Part shown: positions 9,236 to 17,859 of the stretch, in pieces | Layout of the letters: every line of letters begins with the position of its first letter | How positions within the stretch are numbered: position 1 is the first letter of the stretch | Assembly (NCBI GenBank): GCA_003224055.1 | Contig: QHYE01000067.1 | Coordinates: forward strand, 18,966 to 82,965 | DNA length: 64,000 nt | DNA from: Acidobacteriota bacterium | GTDB lineage: Bacteria > Acidobacteriota > Terriglobia > Acidiferrales > UBA7541 | Direction of reading: 5' to 3' | Program-made: the position numbers and the translations under genes | Notes under the pieces: generated by a model | Told to the model about the DNA's origin: nothing | Seen by the model: only the letters and a program-made list of their open reading frames with translations | Database searches by the model: none

Positions 9236-10597
9236 ATGAAAAAAGATTTTTCCCGCCGCGAATTCCTGCAACGCAGTGCCGGCGCTGCTGGCGCGCTGGC
9301 GGCTGTGCCTTCGATTTTTCTGGAACCGGAGCACTACTCTCTGCCCGGGCAAATGACGGCTGCGAGCGACCGTATTCGCTTCGGCATCATCGGTATCGGC
9401 ATGCAAGGCTCCGGCCTGCTCCGCGACGCCATCCAATTGCCCGGTGTCGAATGCGTGGCCGCCTGCGATCTCTACGATGGCCGCCACACGCTTGCCCAGG
9501 AAATTGTCGGCAAAAAAATCCCCACCACCCGCCGCTATAAGGATCTCCTCGACAACAAGGAGATCGACTGCCTCATCGCCGCCGTCCCCGATCATTGGCA
9601 CAAGCAGGTCGTCGTTGACGCGGTCAACGCCGGCAAAGATATCTACTGTGAAAAGCCCATGTCCCACTCCCCCGCCGACGGCATCGCCATGGTCGCCGCC
9701 GCAAAAAAGACCGGGCGCGTGGTAGAGATCGGTTCGCAGCGCGTCAGCTCCGTCATCTGCGCCAAAGCCAAAGAACTGCTCGCCAACGGCATCATCGGCA
9801 CTATCACTCTCGTCGAAGGCACGTACGGCCGCAACGATCCCACCGGCGCGTGGGAATATCCGCCGCCACCCGATCTCTCTCTCGCCAATTTCGATTGGAA
9901 CACTTGGCAGGGCGACGCCACCAAGCGGCCGTGGGATCCGGACACTTCTCCCAAGTACTTCGCGCGCTGGCGCTGCTGGAAGGAATACGGCACGGGCCTC
10001 GCCGGCGACCTGCTCGTGCACCTCGTCAGCGGCATGAACTTCATGCTTGGCTGGAACGAGCCGCCCAAGCGCGCCATGGCTCTCGGTGGTATTCTCCGTT
10101 TCCCGGACGGCCGCAACATGCCCGACGTCCACCCCACGCTCTTCGACTACGGACGCATGCCGATTTATATGCGGCTGAATCTCGGTTGCGATACTCCGGA
10201 GACCTACCGCTTCCAGGGCTCCAAGGGAATCCTGGAAGTCACGGAATTCAACATCAATTACTACCCGCAATCCGGTGAAGACGAATCTCCCAGCTACTAC
10301 ACTTCCGGCTATCCGCAGGCCATGCGCGAGGCCTATCTCAAGAAGTGGCACGAGGAGCACGATCCCAAGCCCGGCAAGGAACCCATCCGGGAGGGATTCA
10401 GCTATCGCGGCGCTTCCTGGGACGAGGAAAAACCCCACCTCTGGAGATTTTTCCAGGGCGTGCGAAACCATCAGCAAGTCACCGAAGACACCGTCTTCGG
10501 CCACAATGCCGCGCTGGCCTGCCACATGGCCAACGAATCCTACTTCCGCAACGCCACAGTCACTTGGGACGCCGCCTCAGGTCAAATCAAATCCTGA
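9236..10597 (+). CDS. Tat-exported Gfo/Idh/MocA family oxidoreductase
   Basis: A 453-residue NAD(P)-dependent sugar oxidoreductase. The signal peptide has the twin-arginine form KDFSRREFLQRSAGAAGALAAV. The Rossmann domain (about residues 40-160) shows the nucleotide loop IRFGIIGIGMQGSG and the family EKP motif with Lys140 in YCEKPMSH; the C-terminal alpha/beta substrate domain follows. Members oxidise or reduce hydroxyl groups of pyranoses and inositols, and Tat-exported Acidobacteria/Planctomycetes-type members carry tightly bound cofactor in the periplasm. GGAG seven bases before the ATG supports the start. Position after the isomerase and DUF1080 genes suggests keto-sugar metabolism. The exact substrate is unknown. 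Confidence 0.92.
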   Translation: MKKDFSRREFLQRSAGAAGALAAVPSIFLEPEHYSLPGQMTAASDRIRFGIIGIGMQGSGLLRDAIQLPGVECVAACDLYDGRHTLAQEIVGKKIPTTRRYKDLLDNKEIDCLIAAVPDHWHKQVVVDAVNAGKDIYCEKPMSHSPADGIAMVAAAKKTGRVVEIGSQRVSSVICAKAKELLANGIIGTITLVEGTYGRNDPTGAWEYPPPPDLSLANFDWNTWQGDATKRPWDPDTSPKYFARWRCWKEYGTGLAGDLLVHLVSGMNFMLGWNEPPKRAMALGGILRFPDGRNMPDVHPTLFDYGRMPIYMRLNLGCDTPETYRFQGSKGILEVTEFNINYYPQSGEDESPSYYTSGYPQAMREAYLKKWHEEHDPKPGKEPIREGFSYRGASWDEEKPHLWRFFQGVRNHQQVTEDTVFGHNAALACHMANESYFRNATVTWDAASGQIKS

Positions 10598-10617
10598 GGC
10601 CGTTGGTTTCTTGTAGC

Positions 10618-10683
10618 GGCGACTTTACGTCGCCATCTTTCCTTTCTTCGTAGGGGCGCGATACATCGTGCCCCTCTTTTTTT
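10618..10683 (+). terminator. Two adjacent palindromes, the second a strong terminator
   Basis: GGCGAC (10618-10623) pairs with GTCGCC (10629-10634). Then GGGGCGCGAT (10653-10662) pairs with ATCGTGCCCC (10665-10674) with one G-T pair, followed by TCTTTTTTT. The second hairpin should terminate the Gfo/Idh transcript. Both have the look of dispersed short palindromic repeats. The rest of the gap up to 10865 shows nothing I can name. Confidence 0.7.
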
Positions 10684-10865
10684 CCTCTGCGGCGGGTGCC
10701 CCTATACTCCCCCCACTGTGATTCCGAGCGAAGCAGGCCGACTTTTTGTTCCCCTCTTGCTCCTGCGAGAGGGTCGGCCTGCGCAGAGAGGAATCTCTCT
10801 TCGTCTTTGCATTCGGCCCTCACTTCTGCCCCGAAGCCTTCAACGCGCTACACTGAATCGCTCCC

Positions 10866-11237
10866 ATGAAACCCGGCGCGCTCTCTACCTTCAACGACAT
10901 TCTTCACCACCGCTGTCCCCGCTGCCGCGTCGGAAAGATCTTTCACCACTCCATCTTTCTCGGCTTCCCGAAAATGCATGAACGCTGCTCCATCTGCCAT
11001 CTCCTTTACGAACGCGAACCCGGCTACTTCCTCGGCGCCATGTACATCAGCTACGCCCTGGCTCTGCCTGTCGTCGCATTCATAGCCGGCTTTCTCTGGG
11101 CCGTCACCGGCTGGTGGATCACCAAAGCCACCGTCTGGGCCGTGTTCTTGTTCCTGCCGCTCGTCCCAGCGATAACGTTTCTCGCCCGCGTCCTGTGGAT
11201 CTATCTCGACCAAACCTTCGACCCCGACCGCAGCTAG
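10866..11237 (+). CDS. DUF983 membrane protein with zinc-ribbon-like motif
   Basis: A 123-residue protein of the DUF983 family. Cysteine pairs C17-x2-C20 and C41-x2-C44 form a probable zinc ribbon, followed by the family signature YEREPGYFLGAMY and two transmembrane helices (about residues 58-82 and 88-112). The function of the family is not known; some members lie near cytochrome oxidase or haem-related genes, but none is present here. There is no clear ribosome-binding site before the ATG, yet the family match begins immediately after it. It converges on the Cys-rich gene at 11244 with a gap of only 6 bases. Confidence 0.85.
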   Translation: MKPGALSTFNDILHHRCPRCRVGKIFHHSIFLGFPKMHERCSICHLLYEREPGYFLGAMYISYALALPVVAFIAGFLWAVTGWWITKATVWAVFLFLPLVPAITFLARVLWIYLDQTFDPDRS

Positions 11238-11243
11238 CAACTC

Positions 11244-11750
11244 TCATAAGGGCTCCTTGGAATTTGGGACGTCGGCGCCGGGGGTGAGCCAATCCATGAC
11301 GGGGTGGCTTGGAGGAACGGGATCGTCGCGGCGTGGGCGAGGGAGGTCGATGATGATCTGGCGTTCGTCTTGGTCCTCGGGATGGAGTTCCTTGTCGATG
11401 GCGTGGAGGGTGCGGAGGATTAGATTGCAGGTATAGGCCATGACGGCGGCGCGGCGTGGGGAGATGCGGTCTTCGGCCTCAAGAAGCAGGAGGCGGGAAA
11501 GGAACTCGTTGATAGGGACCGCGGACTTGAATTGGGTGAGACCGGCAGTGAGGGTGGCGGAGAGATCGACGGGTGCGTGCTCATGCTCGGGGAGATGCGC
11601 GTGGGTGCGACAAAAGAGAGACTCCGCGTTGGGGACAAGCAGGCGGCAGCGGGTGCCGTTGATGAAGCGATGGTGACAGCGACCTTCTGGCGATACATGG
11701 GGCAGAGATGAAACGTTGGTGGAATTAGAGTTAGCGTGTTTTTGGTTCAT
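11244..11750 (-). CDS. Hypothetical protein with N-terminal CCCH-type cysteine cluster
   Basis: A 168-residue protein that I cannot assign to a characterised family. Residues 25-50 hold C25, C35, C47 and H50 in the pattern G-R-C-x-x-R-x-x-N-G-T-R-C ... F-C-x-x-H, a probable zinc site. The middle (about 65-135) is helical, with the stretch SAVPINEFLSRLLLLEAEDR followed by ISPRRAAVMAYTCNLIL, and the end contains RQIIIDLPRP. From memory, similar proteins recur in many copies in Acidobacteria genomes without known function. The frame is open up to 12023, but the extra N-terminal part lacks protein-like composition, so the ATG at 11750 is preferred. Confidence 0.65.
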   Translation of the reverse strand: MNQKHANSNSTNVSSLPHVSPEGRCHHRFINGTRCRLLVPNAESLFCRTHAHLPEHEHAPVDLSATLTAGLTQFKSAVPINEFLSRLLLLEAEDRISPRRAAVMAYTCNLILRTLHAIDKELHPEDQDERQIIIDLPRPRRDDPVPPSHPVMDWLTPGADVPNSKEPL

Positions 11751-12308
11751 TTCGATCCTCGATGAGAAAGTACGCGGGGGGGTACACCCCCGGGCATTTG
11801 TAAGGATGTGCAAAGAAAGGGGTTGCTGGAGGGGGCGTTTGTAAGGGTATGAAGCAAAAGGAGATAACTGGAAGGCGTTGGAACGTTTGAAGGCTGAACC
11901 TCGAAGGTTCAAGAAAACAGAGAAGACAGAAGGCAGGCGCAGTGGCACGAGATCAGGCCGAGAGGCTGATTCCGAGGGTCGATAGCTCGGCTGTGGCCGC
12001 GAATTCACAAGGGATAATAGCACGAGAATGTTAGTTTGTCAAATAATTTCATCTATAGTACTCCATTCGAATGACTTCGGCACTGCAAGTGGAAGAAAGG
12101 AAAGGACTAGCAGCTACAAAGAGCTTTCCATTGCAAATTGGATCAACGACGGCAGGCTGGAGTTAGCGATCTTTTTCCTTTTTCGTCCTCTTCGAGTTTG
12201 TCAAATATCCTAGACTTATTCATTCAAACACATCAGTGCCGCCAGGCTGGCCCCAACAGGTACGTTCGTACTATTGGGCGACGACGTCCCAGCTGCCAAA
12301 CTGACAGC
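11751..12308. other. Intergenic region without a supported gene
   Basis: This 558-base gap holds the leader of the minus-strand gene at 11244, with a run of G/C around 11775 (gggggggtacacccccggg, a small palindrome). Toward the tRNA the DNA becomes visibly more AT-rich than its surroundings (12028-12230). I see no coding region and no integrase remnant. Confidence 0.5.
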
Positions 12309-12381
12309 GCCGCGGTAGCCAAGCGGGAAGGCAAGGCTTGCAAAACCTTACGCGGCGGTTCGATTCCGCCCCGCGGCTCCA
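12309..12381 (+). tRNA. Divergent tRNA-Cys (GCA), CCA encoded
   Basis: A 73-base cloverleaf. The 7-bp acceptor GCCGCGG/CCGCGGC is perfect, followed by discriminator T12378 and encoded CCA. The D-arm is GCC/GGC around AAGCGGGAA, and the T-arm is GGCGG-TTCGATT-CCGCC. The anticodon loop TTGCAAA (12338-12344) presents GCA, decoding UGC (Cys), and U73 is the classical CysRS identity base. Unusual points: base 26 seems to be absent, the anticodon stem AAGGC/ACCTT has a C-A mismatch at its closing pair, the D-arm is short, and the sequence differs strongly from the normal tRNA-Cys at 42319. It could be a minor isoacceptor, a regulatory tRNA or a decaying copy left by an island. Confidence 0.75.
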
Positions 12382-12547
12382 AATTTCGTGGCTTTCTGAA
12401 ATGGAATCTCAGACAAAAAGCATAGAGTTTAGACAAGCCCTTCTGACGATGTCCAATATTGGACATTCCGAGGCGCAAGTAATTTTACCTTCTTGCAACA
12501 CTACGTTAGACTCCGGCGGGACTCGCGCCCTTGCGGAGATAGAATCC

Positions 12548-13510
12548 ATGTCGTTACACGTTGCTGAGACGAAGGTAAATGGCAAATGGGTCAAGGTTCC
12601 CGCGTTAGACTACAAAGGGAAAAGCATAATCGCCAAAGGAACCTGGTTGCGGCTGGCACAGGTCCTTGGGGAAGAGTGGTTGGAAACAGAACTTGAGGAC
12701 GCCGAACTTTGTGCCAAACTATTGAAAAGCCAAAGGCGAAGAGGGCTGCGCGCCGACATTTTGACCTTTGCGCAGAAACTTCCCGTCACTTCCCCGAAGT
12801 ATGACTATTACACGGAATGGGACAGCATCGCCGCTGTCAAAACAACCAGCTTTAGAGAGTGGTGGAAGGGACTGCCGCGGGAAAGTCGTCAGAATGTGAG
12901 GAGGTCCCGAAAACGCGGTGTTCAGGTTTTTGTTGAGCCACTGGATGATCAGCTGATTCAAGAAATTATGGGCGTAAACAATGAGTCCCCAGTCCGACAA
13001 GGGAGACCCAACAGCCATTATGGGAAGACGTTTGAGGAGGTCAAGAAGGACCACTCGTCCTTTCTTGATCGTTGTGACTACATTTGCGCGTACGCGGGTG
13101 AGGAATTGATCGGTTTTATTTGGTTAATCTACAGAGGAGAGATCGCTTCGATCCTGCAAATACTTACCAAAGCGAGCCACCAAGACAAGCGGCCAGCCAA
13201 TGCTCTGATTGCAAAGGCCGTAGAACTGTGTGAGGTAAGGGGACTCTTGTACTTGACTTACGGAATGTTCAACTACGGGAACAAGAAACACAACTCGTTG
13301 AGAGAATTCAAGGAACGAAATGGGTTTAGCGAGGTCTCGGTCCCGAGGTTTTATATCCCGCTCACACCGTGGGGGAGTTTTTGCATGAAAGCAAAACTTC
13401 ACCGGGGTCTGATCGGGATTCTCCCTCACAGGGTGATCATGGCAGGCGTATGTGCCCGTTCCCTGTACTACAATTTGTGGCAGTCCAAAGCCGTTTTAGC
13501 GCAACGATAG
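12548..13510 (+). CDS. FemAB/GNAT-like acyl- or aminoacyl-transferase
   Basis: A 320-residue protein. The C-terminal half has the GNAT/FemAB-type fold: SRQNVRRSRKRGVQV, then NESPVRQGRPNSHYGK, the core strand YICAYAGEELIGFIWLI, KRPANALIAKAVELCE, and the final GFSEVSVPRFYIPLT. Such proteins transfer an acyl or aminoacyl group; FemAB relatives use aminoacyl-tRNA. The start at 12548 is favoured by GGAGA at 12535-12539, while in-frame ATGs at 12401 and 12449 remain possible. Base composition is less GC-rich than the neighbours, and the gene begins 166 bases after an unusual tRNA-Cys, which suggests horizontal transfer. Substrate and donor are unknown. The gap after it, to 13705, contains nothing I recognise. 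Confidence 0.7.
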   Translation: MSLHVAETKVNGKWVKVPALDYKGKSIIAKGTWLRLAQVLGEEWLETELEDAELCAKLLKSQRRRGLRADILTFAQKLPVTSPKYDYYTEWDSIAAVKTTSFREWWKGLPRESRQNVRRSRKRGVQVFVEPLDDQLIQEIMGVNNESPVRQGRPNSHYGKTFEEVKKDHSSFLDRCDYICAYAGEELIGFIWLIYRGEIASILQILTKASHQDKRPANALIAKAVELCEVRGLLYLTYGMFNYGNKKHNSLREFKERNGFSEVSVPRFYIPLTPWGSFCMKAKLHRGLIGILPHRVIMAGVCARSLYYNLWQSKAVLAQR

Positions 13511-13705
13511 AGCGGCCGAGTCGTATTCGGAAGATGGAGCCCTCAAGTTCTCCTGCTGGTTCCAACGTTTTGAAGGGGACTTCCGTCACTCATCGGAAGA
13601 TAGTCAGCCTTATTAGTTTCCCTGTAGCCCACACAAACCGAGACATCCGGCCTGGGTCGATAGTTTCGGGATTCGGGGCTTTTGTTTTTTCTGGTATTTG
13701 CCGCG

Positions 13706-14305
13706 TCAGGATTCCGGGACGGGCGGGCAGCCGGGGAATTCGCTCAGGGTGGCGTTCCCTATATATTGCAGGTCGGCGATGCCGATCTTGCTGGTGTAGA
13801 AGCCGTCGCAGGTGAGGCGGCGTAGGAAGGCGAAGAACGCCACGCCCTGGCTGAGCGAGGAATCCAGTTTGGCATTTTTCCGGAAGGCGATCAGGTCCAG
13901 AACTTCTTTCTTCTGCTCCGAGGTGCATTCCAGGAAAACCTTGCCATAGCGGTCGGTGCAAAAGCCATCCAGCCAGAAGAGTCCGCCGCCGAGGCGCAGC
14001 TGATACTTTTCGTTTTCGCTGGCCAGCAAATCGATGAATTCCGGAGCGCCGGCTTCGACGGCGCCGCCGGATTTTTCGTCCTTGGGAATAATCGCGTCGC
14101 AGAGCGCGATGAGCGTGGCGTACTGCGGCGCAGGGAAAAATTTAGGCGTGTACTTCCCTGCCGGAGCCGCGGCTTTCTCCTTGTGTACCATCTGGTGGAC
14201 GTACTCGGCGGCGGCCGCTGGAATCACCTGCAGCACCGAGCTGCTCGCCGCTCCCACCGCCAGCGTCCTCAAAACATCTCGCCGGCTTATGCCTTCCTTC
14301 ATCAT
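13706..14305 (-). CDS. Gluconate 2-dehydrogenase subunit 3-like protein (Tat signal)
   Basis: A small subunit of a GMC-type dehydrogenase, about 199 residues. The N-terminus KEGISRRDVLRTLAVGAAS is a twin-arginine signal. The mature region carries family features: F-P-A-P-Q-Y-A-T-L-I-A-L-C-D-A-I-I-P, E-F-I-D-L-L, and near the C-terminus D-G-F-Y-T-S-K-I-G. In this family the Tat-bearing small subunit carries the signal-less GMC flavoprotein through the membrane. It is the last gene of the minus-strand operon, 134 bases after the GMC gene at 14440. The ATG at 14305 is chosen because AAGGAG lies 10 bases before it and only 1 base before the alternative ATG at 14314. Confidence 0.85.
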   Translation of the reverse strand: MMKEGISRRDVLRTLAVGAASSSVLQVIPAAAAEYVHQMVHKEKAAAPAGKYTPKFFPAPQYATLIALCDAIIPKDEKSGGAVEAGAPEFIDLLASENEKYQLRLGGGLFWLDGFCTDRYGKVFLECTSEQKKEVLDLIAFRKNAKLDSSLSQGVAFFAFLRRLTCDGFYTSKIGIADLQYIGNATLSEFPGCPPVPES

Positions 14306-14439
14306 ATTCCGCATGCTCCTTCTCTTTCTTCTTCTCTTTGGTCCTCAGTGTTCTCCGTACCGAAACCCGTTTTTCCGTTCACCGCTGCGGCCTTCCCCCA
14401 GTGCAGGCCCTCCACTTTTGACTTTCAACTTTTAACTTC

Positions 14440-16143
14440 TCAAAGATTGCCTTTCTTGGCTTCGTCGAGCAAATAGTCGGAGGCGCGCCAGGAGAGCGCC
14501 ATAATCGTCAGCGTTGGATTCTTGTCCGGGTTGGTCACCAGCGACGCGCCATCGGCTACAAAGAGATTTTTCACGTCGTGCGCCTGGCAATATCCGTTCA
14601 GCACGGAGGTTTTCGCGTCGGCGCCCATGCGCGCGGTGCCTACTTCGTGAATGATTTTCCCGCCTTCCTCAATTCCGAAGGGGTACTGGCCATCAATGGA
14701 AGTTTTCGTTTTGTACTCGCCTCCCATAGTCTCCACAATGCTGCGAAATGTATCCTGCATGTCTTTGGCCTGACGCAGTTCGTATTCCGACCACTTGAAA
14801 TGGAAGCGCAGCACGGGAATTCCCCACTGGTCGACGACGTCGGGATCGATTTCGCAATAGGTATCCGGATTGGGAAGCATTTCGCCGCGGCCGGCAAAGC
14901 CGATCGTGGTGCCGTAATACTGGCGTGCGCGCTGCTTCAACTTTGTGCCGTAGCCCTCCTCCTCGCGACACAGCCCATCGAACATGCCGACCCCAGGCAT
15001 CTCGTAGCCGCCGTTGAACTCGATGTGATAGCCGCGTGGAAAATCGTTCTTGCGGTCGAACTTCCACCACGGCATGTACATGTGCATTCCGCCCACGCCG
15101 TCGTGGTTGTGCGGCGGCATCTTTTCCAATTGCGGGAAGTGGCCACGGCCGCTGCTCCCCACGGAATCGGTGAGGTATCTGCCGACCGTGCCGGAGGAGT
15201 TAGCGATACCGTTGGGGAAGGCGGAGGACTTGGAGTTCAGCAAAAGGCGGGCGGATTCGCAGGCGCTGGCGGCAACCACGATGGCGCGCGCGTTGATGCG
15301 TTTTTCCGTGCGCGACGCTTTATCGATGTAGGAGACGCCTTCGGCCTTGCCCTCTTTGTTGACGATGATTTCGCGCGCCATGGCGCCGGTGATCAGCGTC
15401 AGCTTCCCCGTTTTCATCGCGGGAGGGAGCAAGACCTGGCTCGAACTGAAATTCGATCCGGTGATGCACCCGCGACCGCACTGGCCGCAATAGTGGCACG
15501 GCGTACGGCCGTTCACAGAGCGCGTCAGAATCGCGAGGCGTGAGGGAATGCAAATGATGCCGAGCTTGTCGCAGACCTTTTTGACCATCAACTCGGTGCA
15601 GCGGGGCTTGGGCGGAGGGAGAAAGACGCCGTCCGGGGCGCTGGAAACATTTTCCTTCGTGCCGAAGACACCGATGTAGGATTCAACTTTGTCGTAATAC
15701 GGCGCGAGGTCTTTATAGGTGATGGGCCAGTCGTCGCCGAGGCCGTCGCGCGTCGCAGATTTGAAATCGATGGGAGCAAACCGCAGCGCGATGCGGCCCC
15801 AGTGGTTGGTGCGTCCGCCGACGATGCGCGAGCGGAACCACTGGAAATTGGCGCCGGGGGCGGAGGTGTAGGGCTCGCCATCAATTTGCCAGGCCCCGTT
15901 GGGGGCGAGGAATTCGCTAAAATTTTCGCGCGCGTGGCCGCCGACCCCGGCGCCGCGATGCGGCAATTGGTAGGGCCAGGTCCACATCTTGAAATCTTTT
16001 TCGGGATTGACGTTCGGGCCGGCTTCGAGCAGAGCGCAGCTCAGGCCGCCTTCCGTGAGAATCTTCGCGGCCATGCCGCCGCCGGCGCCGGAGCCGATGA
16101 TGCAGACGTCATACTGTTTCGGAGAGCGAATTACCTGGGGCAT
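14440..16143 (-). CDS. GMC family FAD-dependent sugar dehydrogenase, large subunit 1
   Basis: A 567-residue flavoprotein of the glucose-methanol-choline class. The FAD-binding loop CIIGSGAGGGMAAK lies at residues 14-27, the acidic strand end LLEAG at 38-42, and the C-terminal GMC domain contains HEVGTARMG and the NPTLT motif that supply the catalytic His and Asn. C216, C219, C222 and C226 form the cluster CHYCGQCGRGC, a probable Fe-S or metal site, as in FAD glucose dehydrogenases that pass electrons to a carrier. There is no signal peptide, so export with a Tat-bearing small subunit is expected. The best guess is a glycoside 3-dehydrogenase forming 3-keto sugars; gluconate or sorbitol dehydrogenase are alternatives. 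Confidence 0.9.
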   Translation of the reverse strand: MPQVIRSPKQYDVCIIGSGAGGGMAAKILTEGGLSCALLEAGPNVNPEKDFKMWTWPYQLPHRGAGVGGHARENFSEFLAPNGAWQIDGEPYTSAPGANFQWFRSRIVGGRTNHWGRIALRFAPIDFKSATRDGLGDDWPITYKDLAPYYDKVESYIGVFGTKENVSSAPDGVFLPPPKPRCTELMVKKVCDKLGIICIPSRLAILTRSVNGRTPCHYCGQCGRGCITGSNFSSSQVLLPPAMKTGKLTLITGAMAREIIVNKEGKAEGVSYIDKASRTEKRINARAIVVAASACESARLLLNSKSSAFPNGIANSSGTVGRYLTDSVGSSGRGHFPQLEKMPPHNHDGVGGMHMYMPWWKFDRKNDFPRGYHIEFNGGYEMPGVGMFDGLCREEEGYGTKLKQRARQYYGTTIGFAGRGEMLPNPDTYCEIDPDVVDQWGIPVLRFHFKWSEYELRQAKDMQDTFRSIVETMGGEYKTKTSIDGQYPFGIEEGGKIIHEVGTARMGADAKTSVLNGYCQAHDVKNLFVADGASLVTNPDKNPTLTIMALSWRASDYLLDEAKKGNL

Positions 16144-16158
16144 GTCGACGATTTCTCC

Positions 16159-17844
16159 CTACAGCTCATTTTTCTTCATTGCGGAAACGGCGAAATCGCA
16201 TGCGCGCGCCGTCAGCGCCATGTAGGTAAGCGACGGATTCACGCACGAAGCGGAAACCATGCACGCGCCGTCGGTCATGAAAAGATTTCTGGCATCGTGC
16301 GCCTGGTTGTTGGCGTTGAGCACGGAGGTTTTTGGATCGCGGCCCATGCGGGCGGTGCCCATTTCGTGAATGGCGAGGCCGGGGGCAGAAATTTTCTGCC
16401 AGACGGTGATGTCCTTCGCGCCGCCGGCGGCCAGGATTTCCGCGGCCTGGATGGCGATGTCCTTGGACATGGCCCGTTCGTTTTCGCTCCAGTCGCAGTG
16501 AATCTTCAGAGTGGGAATGCCCCAGGCGTCGAGTTTTTCCTTGTCCACTTCGACGAAATTGTTGTGATTGGGGAGGCACTCGCCGAAACCGCCCATGCCC
16601 ATGTGCCAGGGGCCGGGCATTTTCAGCGCATTCTTGAATTCCACGCCGAGGCCACTCATGCCCATGCCGCGGGACCAGCCGGCGCGGCTCCCGCCGCCCT
16701 GATAGCCGTAGCCGCGGAGGAAATCCTTGTGCTTGGATTTTACGTTTCGAAAGCGCGGGATGTAAATGCCGTTGGGGCGATTGCCGAAAGGCATTTTGTC
16801 TTCGTGGCCGGGCATTCTTCCGCTGGCGCCGGCGCCCATGTGGTGGTCCATGAGATTGTGGCCGAGTTCGCCGCTGGAGTTTGCGAGGCCGTTGGGAAAT
16901 TCGGGAGTGGCGGAATTCAGCAAAATGCGCGTGGATTCGAGAGTGGAACCGCAGACGAAAAAGATGCGGGCTTTGAATTCGAGGGGATTTTTGGTTTGAC
17001 CATCGATCACGCGAACGCCGCTGACGCGGCGAGCTTTCGAATCGAAGGCGAGGCTGTGAACCACGCTGTAGGGACGGATGGTGAGACGGCCGGTTTTTTG
17101 CGCGGCGGGGAGCGTCGAACTCAAACTGCTGAAATACGAGCCGGTGATGCAGCCGCGGTGGCACACGCCGCAGTAGTGGCAGGCGGCGCGGCCTTTGTGG
17201 ACGCGGGTCAAAACAGCGGAACGGCCAATGGTCAAGATGCGGTCGTCAAAGTTCTTTGCGATGGCGGCGCGGAGATCCTGCTCGACGCAAGTGAGTTCCA
17301 TGGGCGGGAGAAATTTTCCGTCAGGGAGTTGCGGCAAACCTTCGGGCTGGCCGCTGATGCCGGCGAATTCTTCAACGTAGTCGTACCAGGGAGCGATGTC
17401 CGCATAACGAATCGGCCAGTCGGCGGCGATTCCCTCTTTCAAATTGGCTTCGAAATCGAGATCGCTCCAGCGGTAACTTTGGCGGCCCCAGGTGAGGGAT
17501 TTTCCGCCAACCTGGCGGCCACGAATCCAGGAGAAATGTTTGCCGGGATCGCTGGAATAGGGATTCTCCTGGTCATTGACAAAAAACTGATGGGAGTATT
17601 CATCGCAGGCGTAGTAGACCTCGCGCTGGATGGGCTGGGTGCGCTGGCGCTCGCTGCGATCGTCCCAGCCACGGTGCTTGAGTTCCCAAACGGGGACGTG
17701 CTCGACATAGTCGCGCTCGGGGACGATAGAACGTCCCGCTTCGAGGACCAAAGTATTGAGGCCCTTTTCGGTGAGCTCTTTCGCAGCCCAGCCGCCGGTG
17801 ATGCCTGAACCGATAACGATTGCATCGTAATTTGTCGTTGCCAT
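16159..17844 (-). CDS. GMC family FAD-dependent sugar dehydrogenase, large subunit 2
   Basis: A 561-residue paralogue of the preceding flavoprotein. It shows IVIGSGITGGWAAK at residues 9-22, LVLEAG at 42, the cysteine cluster C222, C225, C228, C232 in ACHYCGVCHRGC, and the C-terminal motifs HEMGTARMG and NPSLTYM. GGGAGC six bases before the ATG sets the start. The genes at 17860, 16159 and 14440 are joined by 15-base gaps, so they are co-transcribed. Two non-identical large subunits in one operon suggest either two substrates or anomers, or a heteromeric enzyme. No cytochrome c subunit is encoded nearby, so the electron acceptor must be encoded elsewhere. Confidence 0.9.
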   Translation of the reverse strand: MATTNYDAIVIGSGITGGWAAKELTEKGLNTLVLEAGRSIVPERDYVEHVPVWELKHRGWDDRSERQRTQPIQREVYYACDEYSHQFFVNDQENPYSSDPGKHFSWIRGRQVGGKSLTWGRQSYRWSDLDFEANLKEGIAADWPIRYADIAPWYDYVEEFAGISGQPEGLPQLPDGKFLPPMELTCVEQDLRAAIAKNFDDRILTIGRSAVLTRVHKGRAACHYCGVCHRGCITGSYFSSLSSTLPAAQKTGRLTIRPYSVVHSLAFDSKARRVSGVRVIDGQTKNPLEFKARIFFVCGSTLESTRILLNSATPEFPNGLANSSGELGHNLMDHHMGAGASGRMPGHEDKMPFGNRPNGIYIPRFRNVKSKHKDFLRGYGYQGGGSRAGWSRGMGMSGLGVEFKNALKMPGPWHMGMGGFGECLPNHNNFVEVDKEKLDAWGIPTLKIHCDWSENERAMSKDIAIQAAEILAAGGAKDITVWQKISAPGLAIHEMGTARMGRDPKTSVLNANNQAHDARNLFMTDGACMVSASCVNPSLTYMALTARACDFAVSAMKKNEL

Positions 17845-17859
17845 GTTCGCTCCCTTTTT

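Noticed and set aside
12338..12547. Upstream extension of the transferase gene through the tRNA
   Set aside because: The longer frame begins inside the anticodon loop of the tRNA. The ATG at 12548 has a proper ribosome-binding site and starts the conserved sequence.
15802..17808. Open frame of 668 codons on the plus strand
   Set aside because: Antisense to both GMC flavoproteins, whose FAD and GMC motifs are unmistakable. High-GC codon structure produces such shadow frames.
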